From Novosphingobium sp. (GTDB lineage Bacteria; Pseudomonadota; Alphaproteobacteria; Sphingomonadales; Sphingomonadaceae): a stretch of DNA of 44,423 nt. Below, piece by piece: positions 32,285 through 39,590 of this stretch (the first letter of the stretch is position 1; each line of letters opens with the position of its first letter). Position numbers and translations under genes: made by a program. The notes beneath the pieces are model-generated. The model was not told the DNA's origin, did not search any database, and worked only from the letters and a program-made list of their open reading frames with translations. The stretch lies in the NCBI GenBank assembly GCA_030697365.1, contig JAUYQH010000112.1, forward strand, positions 1-44,423, given 5' to 3'.

Positions 32285-33388
32285 TCATACGATCTCACTG
32301 AGGGCCACCCAGCGCCGCTCGGCGCTGGCGACGCGGATCGCCTCGAGCTGGCGTTCGATTTCGAGCGCGGTGGCAAAATCGGGTGAGGCTTTGCCCTTGC
32401 CCTCGATCGCCGCGACCATCGCCTGCATCGAGAGCGCCATCGGAAAGCTCGGCTGGATCGCGGCTTCGCCGTTGAGCGCAATGCCCGGCGGATCCCGCAG
32501 ATCATCGGGAATCGCCAACTCGGCCATCGCCTCGCCGACGCGCGCGCAGTGCAGCGTGCAGTCGCGCGCGGTGGGGAAGCTGGGCGAGCGCGTGGCCAGG
32601 CGGCCTTCGGTGCCGAACACGTCGATCGACCAGCCCGAGGGGACGCTCATGCTCCAGCTCGCCTGGAGCTGCATCGTCAGCCCCGAGGCGAACTTGAGGA
32701 TCACGCTGGCGGAGTCGGTGGTTCCTGGATGCACCACCTCGCCATCGGGGAAGCGCCACTCGCTGAGCAGTTGCGTGGTGTCGGCGGCCAGCTCGACAAC
32801 CGGGCCGAACAACCACGAGAGCATGTACAACATATGCCCGCCGTTGTTGCGCATCGCGCTGACGCCCGCGGCGGGGTCGGCGAACCAGTTGTAGGGAAAC
32901 CGCTGGTCGGGGCGATTGAACAGCGAGAGGTTGAAATGGCAGGTCCCGCCCAGCGGCTTGCCGATGAAACCCTCGTCCAGAAGTTCGCCGAACCGGCGAT
33001 GCGCGGGCAGGAATTCGCTGAACGCATCGACCACGCCGATGCTGGCGCTTTTGCGCCACGCGGCGTCGATCCGCTTGGCCGCTTGCCAATCGGGCGCATG
33101 CGGGCAGCCGTTGTAGACGTGCTTGCCTGCCTCCAGCGCCGCCAGAACCATCGGCAGCCGCACCGCCGGGCGCGTTCCCAGGTCGACGATGTCGATAGCG
33201 GGATCGGCGCACATTTCGGCGGCGTTCCAGAACGCGCGCGGCAGGCCGAGCCTGGCTTGCGCGGCCTCGGCGGTTTCACGCCGCGAGGTGCAGATCGCGG
33301 TGACCTCGACGCCGGGAACCGCGCGCCATGCGGGCAGATGCGCGAACGCGCCCCACGCCGCGCTGACGATCCCGACCCGCAGAGTCAC
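32285..33388 (-). CDS. Gfo/Idh/MocA-family oxidoreductase
   Basis: Protein of 367 residues with an N-terminal Rossmann domain (MTLRVGIVSAAWGAFAHLPAWRAVPGVEVTAICTSRRETAE, DIVDLGTRPAVRLPMVLAALEAGKHVYNGCPHAPDW) and the C-terminal beta sheet domain. The usual EKP motif is changed to NGCPHA, so the catalytic Lys of sugar dehydrogenases in this family is missing. The substrate is not predictable. GTG start four bases after the lipoyl-domain gene stop, tightly packed in the long minus-strand operon. Confidence 0.88.
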   Translation of the reverse strand: MTLRVGIVSAAWGAFAHLPAWRAVPGVEVTAICTSRRETAEAAQARLGLPRAFWNAAEMCADPAIDIVDLGTRPAVRLPMVLAALEAGKHVYNGCPHAPDWQAAKRIDAAWRKSASIGVVDAFSEFLPAHRRFGELLDEGFIGKPLGGTCHFNLSLFNRPDQRFPYNWFADPAAGVSAMRNNGGHMLYMLSWLFGPVVELAADTTQLLSEWRFPDGEVVHPGTTDSASVILKFASGLTMQLQASWSMSVPSGWSIDVFGTEGRLATRSPSFPTARDCTLHCARVGEAMAELAIPDDLRDPPGIALNGEAAIQPSFPMALSMQAMVAAIEGKGKASPDFATALEIERQLEAIRVASAERRWVALSEIV

Positions 33389-33392
33389 CGGC

Positions 33393-33623
33393 TCAGTCGA
33401 TATAGCCGATGACGGTTCCGACGTCGTAAGTCTCGCCCTCGACCGCGACGATCCGCAGCTTGCCGCTAGCCGGGGCCTCGACCTCGTTGGTCGATTTGTC
33501 CGCTTCGAGCAGGTACAACGGCTCGCCTTCGGTCACTTCCTCGCCTTCGCCATAGAGCCACTCGGCAACCTGCCCCTCGTTCATCGAGAAGCCGATCTTG
33601 GGGAGGAGGATTTCGGTGGTCAT
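33393..33623 (-). CDS. Free-standing lipoyl-domain protein
   Basis: Protein of 76 residues that is a complete lipoyl/biotinyl domain and nothing else: TEILLPKIGFSMNEGQVAEWLYGEGEEV, then the swinging-arm turn LLEADKSTNEVEAPASGKL with Lys43 in the E-A-D-K-S context of lipoylated E2 arms, and GTVIGYID at the end. No E2 catalytic core or subunit-binding domain follows; the next gene begins 4 bases later in another family. It may serve as acyl carrier for the E1 alpha/beta pair 6 kb away. AAGGACG precedes the ATG. Confidence 0.92.
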   Translation of the reverse strand: MTTEILLPKIGFSMNEGQVAEWLYGEGEEVTEGEPLYLLEADKSTNEVEAPASGKLRIVAVEGETYDVGTVIGYID

Positions 33624-33722
33624 GCGAAGTGCGTCCTTGATCTTGCGATTGTTGCCATCTGCCTATCGCTTCGAGGCAATGCGGCAATGGCGCGCGCGGG
33701 GATATCGTTGCCGCGATTGCGC

Positions 33723-34379
33723 TCAGTACCCCCGCGTATCAGTCCAGTTCTCGGTCTCTCCGGGCTTGTAGGTCTTGCCCGGAATACGCCCGGATCGGGT
33801 CCGCAGATCAAACCCGATAGCGTCCGCCCCGCCTTCGATCGGCACCCCGAACGAGGCCAGCGCCCAGCTGGTCATCACGTAATGGCCGATGGTGAAAGTC
33901 AGGTCCATCAGCTGCCGCTTGTCGAGCGTCTTGCCCAGGGTTGCCCAGGTCGCGTCGGAGATGCAGTTGGCGTCGATCAGATCGTCGACCGCCTGGATCA
34001 GCGCGGCGTCCTCATCGGACCACGCGCCCCCCGCAGGATAGTCGCGGATTGCGGCGATGTCGTCCAGGCCCAGCCCGGCGTTCATCGCATAGCCGACGTG
34101 GTTGTGCCATTCGTAGGCCGACTTCACCCGCCAGCTCACCCGCAGGATCACGATCTCGAGCTGGCGCGTGGAGAGGCTGTTGGCCATCAGGAAATGCTTG
34201 CCGAACTGGTTGAAGACTTTGCCCAGCGCGGGATGGTTGCCCATGACCATCATGACGTTGGTCTTGCTGCCTTCTTCCCACGCATTGGGTTCGCCCCAGA
34301 AGGCGAACACCTCGCGCGCGTCGTCGGTCCATTCTTCGCGCGGGCAATGGGGAATGCGCGGGACGGTCGGCTCGGTCAT
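33723..34379 (-). CDS. Carboxymuconolactone decarboxylase family protein without CxxC
   Basis: Protein of 218 residues of the CMD/AhpD-like helical fold: HPALGKVFNQFGKHFLMANSLSTRQLEIVILRVSWRVKSAYEWHNHVGYAMNAGLGLDDIAAIRDYPAGGAWSDEDAALIQAVDDLI. The redox CxxC of AhpD-type members is replaced by a YEWHNH motif, as in many CMD-like proteins of aromatic and terpenoid degradation clusters, so peroxidase chemistry is unlikely. It starts 4 bases after the DUF1330 gene stop. Confidence 0.88.
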   Translation of the reverse strand: MTEPTVPRIPHCPREEWTDDAREVFAFWGEPNAWEEGSKTNVMMVMGNHPALGKVFNQFGKHFLMANSLSTRQLEIVILRVSWRVKSAYEWHNHVGYAMNAGLGLDDIAAIRDYPAGGAWSDEDAALIQAVDDLIDANCISDATWATLGKTLDKRQLMDLTFTIGHYVMTSWALASFGVPIEGGADAIGFDLRTRSGRIPGKTYKPGETENWTDTRGY

Positions 34380-34383
34380 GGCA

Positions 34384-34686
34384 TCACAGCCCTTCGAAGA
34401 GAAAAGCGCGATAGTTCGCGCCCGCCATCCGGTGGGGAATCGCCGCCTGGTACTCATCGCTGGCGTACCATGCGCGGGCAGCGGCCATTGTCGGGAACTC
34501 GAGCAGCACGACGCCGTCGGGCGCCTCGCCCTCGATCGCTTCGAGCGCACCATAGACCGCCAGCGGCTTGATCCCGAAGCGCTCGACATAGCTGCCCGCG
34601 TGCTCGCGGTTGAGCCCCGAATAACGCTCCATGGCGCTCGCATCGAACACCGCGCCTTCGCGAATGAAGATCATGTAGGCGGCCAT
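34384..34686 (-). CDS. DUF1330 family protein
   Basis: Small ferredoxin-like-fold protein of 100 residues: AAYMIFIREGAVFDASAMERYSGLNREHAGSYVERFGIKPLAVYGALEAIEGEAPDGVVLLEFPTMAAARAWYASDEYQAAIPHRMAGANYRAFLFEGL. The E-F-P-x-x-x-A-A-x-A-W-Y-x-S-x-E-Y block is the DUF1330 signature. Members are dimeric and frequently accompany CoA-dependent degradation genes; the activity is unknown. Located between the MFS carrier and CMD genes. Confidence 0.9.
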   Translation of the reverse strand: MAAYMIFIREGAVFDASAMERYSGLNREHAGSYVERFGIKPLAVYGALEAIEGEAPDGVVLLEFPTMAAARAWYASDEYQAAIPHRMAGANYRAFLFEGL

Positions 34687-34700
34687 TGGTTACCCCTCGT

Positions 34701-36050
34701 TCAATGCGCCATCGCGGGCTGAAGCTTGCGTGTATCCCAACCGCCGGCGCGTTCGAAATCGGCGCGGCAGGCGCGGCTTGCCAGCCAGGCGAGCAGCGCC
34801 GCTGGCGCCCCCACCAGCAGCACCGCGCGCATCGCCATGCGCAGCGATTCGGTCCCGTAGGCAGGGGCGAGCATGTCGCTCAGCCAGCCGACGAACGCCG
34901 GCCCGCCGCCCAGTCCGATGACGTTGATCGTCACCATCAGTAGCGCCACCGCGACCGAACGCGAGTGCGCCGGGGCGAGCCCCGATATTACCGCCATCAG
35001 CGGCGCGGCGGAGAGTCCGCCGATCAGCATGTTGAGCCCGATCAGCGGGAACACGCGTTCGACCGGGCCGGTCAGCATGATCCAGGCGATCGTCGTCGCA
35101 CCGACCGCGCTGAATACCTGGATCCAGATGTACCAGCGCAAGTCGCGGCGGCCGAGGAAGTCGGCCAGCGGTCCACCGACCGAATGGCCGATCACCGAGC
35201 CGAGGAACAGCGCGCCGCCCATCCCTATCCCGGCGTCGCGCGCCGACATCCCGTGGCTGCGCTCCATGAACGCCGGGGTCCAGCTGACCAGGCCCATCGT
35301 GATCAGGGTGGTCAGCGCAGACCCCGCGATCAGTAGCGGCAAGGTTTTGATCTCCAGGATTTCGCGGACCGTCTCGCCGAACGGGCGGGTTGCAACCTCT
35401 TCGACGGTGCGTCCGTCGGCCAGCCCTGGGGGGACGTCGCGCAAGGTCAGCCACACGATCGGCACCAGCACCAAGCCGGGAATCGCGGCGTAGAGCATCG
35501 CCTGGCGCCAGCCGAACTCGCTGGTCAGCCAGCCGCCCAGCGCCGGGCCGGTGAGGTGTCCGAGCGAAGCGCCGAGCAGGAACACCGCCAGCGCGGTGGC
35601 GCGCTGCTTCAGGGGAAACAGATCGGCGATCCAGCTTTGCGACGGGGGGGTGAAACCGCCCTCGCCCAGCCCGATCGCGGCGCGACCGATCAGCAGCATC
35701 GTGAAGTTCCTGGCATAGGCGCACAGCACCACCGCCACGCTCCAAGTGGCACAGGCGATCGCCACCAGCTTGCGCTTCGACCAGCGGTCCGCCACCCGCG
35801 CCAGCGGGATAACCGCCAGGATGTAAACGAACGTGACCGCCAGATCCTTGGCCAGCCCGATCTGGGTGTCGCTGAGGCCGAGGTCGGCCTTGATCGGCCC
35901 GACCATCACCGACATCATGTAGCGTTCGCCCACCACCGAGGCCGAAACCAGCATCATCACGAACAGGAACCACGAGCGATAGGCCATGCTCGGCAGGCTT
36001 CCGGCGAGCGGTGGAGACGCGGATTCCGGGGTGTCCTGAGTTTGGTTCAC
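34701..36050 (-). CDS. MFS transporter (Spinster-like)
   Basis: Inner-membrane carrier of 449 residues with about twelve helices. It carries the loop 2-3 motif RVADRWSKRKLVAIA, a variant of G-x-x-x-D-R-x-G-R-R/K, then RAAIGLGEGGFTPPSQSWIADLFPLKQRATALAVFLLGASLGHLTGPALGGWL. This resembles the Spinster/sphingolipid-carrier-like MFS branch common in catabolic clusters of sphingomonads, where it probably imports the growth substrate. GTG start. First gene of a nine-gene minus-strand series down to the MDR gene; a palindrome in its divergent promoter region may regulate it. Confidence 0.92.
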   Translation of the reverse strand: MNQTQDTPESASPPLAGSLPSMAYRSWFLFVMMLVSASVVGERYMMSVMVGPIKADLGLSDTQIGLAKDLAVTFVYILAVIPLARVADRWSKRKLVAIACATWSVAVVLCAYARNFTMLLIGRAAIGLGEGGFTPPSQSWIADLFPLKQRATALAVFLLGASLGHLTGPALGGWLTSEFGWRQAMLYAAIPGLVLVPIVWLTLRDVPPGLADGRTVEEVATRPFGETVREILEIKTLPLLIAGSALTTLITMGLVSWTPAFMERSHGMSARDAGIGMGGALFLGSVIGHSVGGPLADFLGRRDLRWYIWIQVFSAVGATTIAWIMLTGPVERVFPLIGLNMLIGGLSAAPLMAVISGLAPAHSRSVAVALLMVTINVIGLGGGPAFVGWLSDMLAPAYGTESLRMAMRAVLLVGAPAALLAWLASRACRADFERAGGWDTRKLQPAMAH

Positions 36051-36215
36051 GCTAGTCTTTTCCCGGCGACAGGTTCGAGGAACTGCGTCGGATCGCTCAA
36101 CGCAAGGCGACCCTATACTGCTGCGGACGGACGGGAAGCTGGGCCGCTCCGGTTATCGCCGGTGCGATTGCGCCAAACTGGCGCGGCGCGGTTCGCCGTG
36201 CGATAGCCGCCGGTA

Positions 36216-36232
36216 TTGTCCGGGCCGGACAA
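36216..36232. promoter_or_regulatory. Perfect 17-bp palindrome between the MFS and thiolase genes
   Basis: TTGTCCGG-G-CCGGACAA, arms of 8 bases around one central base, ending 23 bases before the thiolase ATG and 165 bases from the MFS start. Its size and place fit a repressor operator controlling one or both divergent transcripts. The first ten bases, TTGTCCGGGC, recur at 39407-39416 just upstream of the SDR gene. Confidence 0.55.
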
Positions 36233-36255
36233 ATTTCACTGAGCAGGAGCCCGCC

Positions 36256-37512
36256 ATGGCCGAAGCCTATATCATCGACGCCGTCCGCACCCCGCGCAGC
36301 ATCGGCAAAGTCGGCAAGGGCGCGCTCAGCCACATGCACCCGCAACATCTCGCCGCCACGGTGCTCAAGGCGCTCAAGGACCGCAACGACCTGAACACCG
36401 CCGATGTCGACGACATCATCTGGGGCTGTTCGGCCCAGGCCGGGCTGCAAGGCGGCGACATGGGGCGGATGGCGGCGCTCGACGCCGGTTTCGACATCAA
36501 GGCCAGCGGGGTAACGCTCGACCGGTTTTGTGGCAGCGGGATCACCGCGACATCGTTGGCAGCCGCGCAAGTCATGTCCGGGATGGAAGACCTGGTCATC
36601 GCCGGGGGCACCGAGATGATGAGCCACGTGATGGACTATGGCGCGAAAGTCCGCGCCGCAGGAGTCGCCGCTGCGGGCGGGCTGGGCACGGGCAACGCCC
36701 GTCTACAGGCCAGGCATCCGCAATCGAACCAGGGGGTCGCCGCCGACGCGATCGCGACGATCGAAGGGATCAGCCGCGCCGACCTCGAAGCGTTCGGGGT
36801 CGAAAGCCAGCGCCGGGCAGCGGTGGCGATTCGGGAAGGCCGGTTTGACAAGTCGGTGGTCCCGGTGCTCGATGACGACGGCAACGTGGTGCTCGATCAC
36901 GAGGAATACCCGCGGCCCGAGACCACCGCGGAAACGCTGGCAGGCATGAAGCCGGCGTTCGAGATGTTCGGGGCGATGCCCTCGGCCAAGGACGGCCCGA
37001 CCTTCAACCAGCTGATCAACCAGAAGTACCCCGACGTGAAGATCGAGCACGTCCACCACGTCGGCACCTCTTCGGGAGTGGTCGATGGCGCCGCCGCGTT
37101 GCTGCTCGCCTCGAAGGACTATGCCGACAAGCATGGGCTCAAGCCGCGCGCGCGGATCGTCGCGACCGCCAATATCGGCGATTGCCCGACGCTGATGCTC
37201 AACGCGCCCGTCCCCGCGGCCAAAAAGGTGCTGGAAAAGGCCGGGCTGACCAAGGACCAGATCGACGTGTGGGAGATTAACGAGGCCTTTGCCGTCGTTG
37301 CCGAAAAGTTCATCCGCGACCTCGATCTCGACCGCGCCAAGGTCAACCCCAACGGCGGCTCGATCGCGCTGGGCCACCCGATCGGGGCGACCGGCGCGGT
37401 GCTGATCGGCACCGCGCTCGACGAGCTCGAGCGGACCGGCGGTCGTTACGGCCTGATCACGATGTGCGCCGCGGGGGGTATGGCCCCGGCGATTATCATC
37501 GAACGGGTCTGA
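36256..37512 (+). CDS. Acetyl-CoA acetyltransferase / 3-ketoacyl-CoA thiolase
   Basis: Thiolase of 418 residues for the last step of beta-oxidation. The acyl-binding nucleophile is Cys92 in LDRFCGSG. Further marks are EINEAFAVV (Asn/His region), NPNGGSIALGHPIGATGAVL (catalytic His) and MCAAGGMAPAIIIE (second Cys, general base). DRFCGSG and the length place it with FadA/FadI-like degradative thiolases rather than PhaA. SD GCAGGAG upstream. It is divergent from the MFS operon and is followed directly by the MarR-type regulator. Confidence 0.94.
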   Translation: MAEAYIIDAVRTPRSIGKVGKGALSHMHPQHLAATVLKALKDRNDLNTADVDDIIWGCSAQAGLQGGDMGRMAALDAGFDIKASGVTLDRFCGSGITATSLAAAQVMSGMEDLVIAGGTEMMSHVMDYGAKVRAAGVAAAGGLGTGNARLQARHPQSNQGVAADAIATIEGISRADLEAFGVESQRRAAVAIREGRFDKSVVPVLDDDGNVVLDHEEYPRPETTAETLAGMKPAFEMFGAMPSAKDGPTFNQLINQKYPDVKIEHVHHVGTSSGVVDGAAALLLASKDYADKHGLKPRARIVATANIGDCPTLMLNAPVPAAKKVLEKAGLTKDQIDVWEINEAFAVVAEKFIRDLDLDRAKVNPNGGSIALGHPIGATGAVLIGTALDELERTGGRYGLITMCAAGGMAPAIIIERV

Positions 37513-37526
37513 GGCGGAGCGATCCC

Positions 37527-37961
37527 ATCGAAACGCCACGATCACTCCAACGCGACATCTCGCTCAAGCTGACGGTCGTCGCCCGCCAGCTGCGCAAGAG
37601 CTTCGACAAGCGGATCGAGGCGGTGGGGGTGACTCGTTCACGCTGGACCGCGATCGCGGTGGTCGCCTCGCATCCCGGGGCGACGCAGCGCACGATCGCC
37701 GAAACGCTCGACATGTCCGAGGCGGCCGCGGGGCGTCTGGTCGACCGGCTATGCCACGAAGGCCTGCTCGAACGCCGCGCCAAGGCGGACGACAAGCGCG
37801 CACGCTGCGTGTTCGTGACCAGCGCGGCTCGCCCGATCCTCGAACAGCTCGGCGCAATCGCCAGTGAACAGGAAGCCAAAATCTTCCGCGGGCTGACGGA
37901 AGCAGAACTGGTCGAACTCGACCGGCTGCTTGGTGCGATCTATTCCAACATCGGCGCATAA
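37527..37961 (+). CDS. MarR-family transcriptional regulator, apparent ATC start
   Basis: Winged-helix regulator of about 144 residues: SLQRDISLKLTVVARQLRKSFDKRIEAVGVTRSRWTAIAVVASHPGATQRTIAETLDMSEAAAGRLVDRLCHEGLLERRAKADDKRARCVFVTSAA. The recognition helix and the D-x-R wing are intact. No ATG, GTG or TTG exists between the thiolase stop and the conserved domain. The likely start is ATC 37527, seven bases after GGCGGAG; the only normal start in frame (37464) would overlap the thiolase gene by 49 bases and add an unrelated N-terminus. Downstream is a strong hairpin facing the other strand. Likely controls the neighbouring catabolic genes. Confidence 0.85.
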   Translation: METPRSLQRDISLKLTVVARQLRKSFDKRIEAVGVTRSRWTAIAVVASHPGATQRTIAETLDMSEAAAGRLVDRLCHEGLLERRAKADDKRARCVFVTSAARPILEQLGAIASEQEAKIFRGLTEAELVELDRLLGAIYSNIGA

Positions 37962-37963
37962 AA

Positions 37964-37995
37964 AAACGAGCCGACTCTTGCGAGGCGGCTCGTTT
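37964..37995 (-). terminator. Rho-independent terminator of the 30-aa peptide gene
   Basis: Perfect ten-base stem AAACGAGCCG / CGGCTCGTTT with a 12-base loop. On the minus strand it is followed by a run of T (complement of the six A at 37961-37966), a classic terminator 37 bases after the small gene's stop. It may also stop marR transcription on the plus strand, where the T tract is weaker. Confidence 0.85.
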
Positions 37996-38031
37996 CAAGC
38001 GGGCGCCGAGGGAGGGCCGGCGCGCCGGAAA

Positions 38032-38124
38032 TCAGATGCCCGCGGCGAACACGGCGGGGGCACCGGAGAGAAGCGCGGTCAGTGTCATCGCGACGATGGA
38101 AATGGCGTAGGCGAACTTGGTCAT
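38032..38124 (-). CDS. Small secreted or membrane peptide (30 aa)
   Basis: An open frame of 30 codons translating MTKFAYAISIVAMTLTALLS then GAPAVFAAGI. The sequence is a short positive N-terminus followed by one hydrophobic helix with a possible A-x-A cleavage site near the end, so it is either a single-span membrane peptide or little more than a signal sequence. Support comes from CAGGA eight bases before the ATG, a good promoter about 70 bases upstream, a palindrome over its -10 box and a strong terminator downstream. I know no named family. Confidence 0.6.
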   Translation of the reverse strand: MTKFAYAISIVAMTLTALLSGAPAVFAAGI

Positions 38125-38166
38125 GGTCGGTCCTGATCGATGGGCGAAGCGGGCGCGCCGTCATTG

Positions 38167-38201
38167 CTAACCTAGGTTAGTGAATGGATGGTTAAAGTCA
38201 A
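38167..38201 (-). promoter_or_regulatory. Sigma-70-like promoter with overlapping perfect palindrome (operator)
   Basis: On the minus strand TTGACT (38201-38196) is followed after 16 bases by TAACCT. The -10 lies inside the perfect 14-base palindrome CTAACCTAGGTTAG (38167-38180). The arrangement would let a bound repressor block RNA polymerase on the promoter of the 30-aa peptide gene. The adjacent MarR-type protein is the nearest candidate regulator. A similar CCTAGGTCAG lies at 21028-21037 in another divergent promoter region. Confidence 0.6.
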
Positions 38202-38590
38202 TTGCTTTGATTGCAACTCAGGTTGAATTTTTTGCAAGCAAGCTCTGCCTTCAACTGCATCGCCCCACCCGTCTTTCGCAAACGATAGCCACACAGCCAC
38301 GCTCGTCCGGCTCGAGCACCAACGCACCGGTCGTCGCCCGTTCGCGTTGTTTCCTGTCTGGCGTTATCCCGCTCTCTCCGACGGGGGGTAGTGTGCAGCC
38401 GCATTTCTCGCAGAGACGCGGAGAGGCAGTTTGCGCCGCAGGCTTTTTGATCCAGTCTCACGGTTGAGTTTTGAACGCGGCTTCGCCGCAATCCCGACCT
38501 GTCTGCCGTCTCTGCTTCCTCTGCGTCTCTGCGTGTCTGCGCGAAACGCGTCCTACACCCGCGCTACCCGGCGGGAGCCGCCCCGCAACC
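38202..38590. repeat. Intergenic region with inverted copies of a GCAGAGACGC-type repeat
   Basis: About 390 bases without a credible gene. It contains GCAGAGACGCGGAG (38410-38423) and, inverted, CTCTGCGTCTCTGC (38519-38532), which match except for one base when folded. They are surrounded by further CTCTGC/GTCTGC units up to about 38545. The copies could form a long hairpin. Sequences of this look are scattered between genes in sphingomonads as far as I remember, so this may be a dispersed intergenic element. Confidence 0.5.
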
Positions 38591-39382
38591 CTACTTGGGC
38601 GGCATCCGGATTGCGCCATCCAGCCGCACGCACTGGCCATTGAAGTAAGTGTTGCGCACCAACTCCATCACCAGGCTTGCGAACTCGGGCGGGGCGCCCA
38701 GCCGTTTGGGGAATGGCACCGAAGCCTCGAGACCTGCGAACACCGCGGGCGCGCGTTCTTTCACCCCCAGCATCGGCGGTGTCGCAAAGGTGCCGGGCAA
38801 GATCGCGTTGACCCGGATGCCGAGGTCCATCAGGTCGCGCGCCATCGGCAGGACCATCGCATTGACTGCACCCTTGCCTGATCCGTACGTCACCTGTCCG
38901 ACCTGGCCGTCCTGCGAGGCGGCGGACGAAGTCAGCACGATCGTTCCGCGCTCGCCATCGTCGTTCAACGGTTCGGCTCCGGCCATGCCCAGCGCCGCGA
39001 TCGAGGCGACCCGGTAGCTGGCCACCGCGATGCCCAGCATGCCCCGCTCGAAACCTTCGGTCGGCGCGCGCTTGAACCCGCCGGTGGTCTTGTCGAAGCC
39101 CACGGTCTTGCCGCCGCCTGCAACCATCGCGCAATGAACCAAGATCCGCTCCTGACCGTTGGCGGCGCGCGCCGCCTCGAACCCGGCGAGGACGCTGTCC
39201 TCGGACATGATATCGACCTTGCAGAAGGTCGATCCGGTCTCCGCGGCGATCACCTCGCCCTGCTCGGCGATGTCGAAGATGGCGACCTTGACCCCGACCT
39301 CGCGCAGCGCCTTGACCGTGGCGAGGCCGAGGCCCGAAGCGCCGCCGGTAACGATGGCGGACAAATCCGACGTGATCCTCAT
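38591..39382 (-). CDS. SDR oxidoreductase, HSD10-like (3-hydroxyacyl-CoA dehydrogenase type)
   Basis: NAD-dependent short-chain dehydrogenase of 263 residues. The cofactor motif is VTGGASGLG (11-19), Asp37 (IFDIAE) indicates NAD rather than NADP, the catalytic Ser lies in VLTSSAAS, and YGSGK gives Tyr166 and Lys170. The long insertion with GGGKTVGFDKTTGGFKRAPTEGFERGMLGIAVASYRVASIAA is the pattern of type 2 3-hydroxyacyl-CoA dehydrogenases. It could catalyse the third beta-oxidation step in this island. Divergent from the CoA-transferase gene. Confidence 0.9.
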   Translation of the reverse strand: MRITSDLSAIVTGGASGLGLATVKALREVGVKVAIFDIAEQGEVIAAETGSTFCKVDIMSEDSVLAGFEAARAANGQERILVHCAMVAGGGKTVGFDKTTGGFKRAPTEGFERGMLGIAVASYRVASIAALGMAGAEPLNDDGERGTIVLTSSAASQDGQVGQVTYGSGKGAVNAMVLPMARDLMDLGIRVNAILPGTFATPPMLGVKERAPAVFAGLEASVPFPKRLGAPPEFASLVMELVRNTYFNGQCVRLDGAIRMPPK

Positions 39383-39590
39383 AAGGGCTCTCCAAGGCTG
39401 AAACGGTTGTCCGGGCTATTGGTCGCTGGGCGGCGTGGCTCAACCCGCCAGCGCTCGATCGCGACACATATCGTGCGGGCGTTGGCCTTCCCGCGGTATC
39501 GCGCAAGCGATGCGATAAGCGGTTGCAGCCGCGCTGCGCCTCGCGAAAGGTGGTCGCGGTGGGGCGGCATTTGCGCGCCGGAGGGACGGC

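Noticed and set aside
38180..38467. Plus-strand open frame of 95 codons in the gap before the SDR gene
   Set aside because: No ribosome site, no family and it runs through the inverted repeats and over the antisense promoter of the 30-aa peptide gene.
38400..38550. CRISPR array
   Set aside because: The repeated CTCTGC/GCAGAG units are short, irregular and inverted, without uniform spacers or cas genes.
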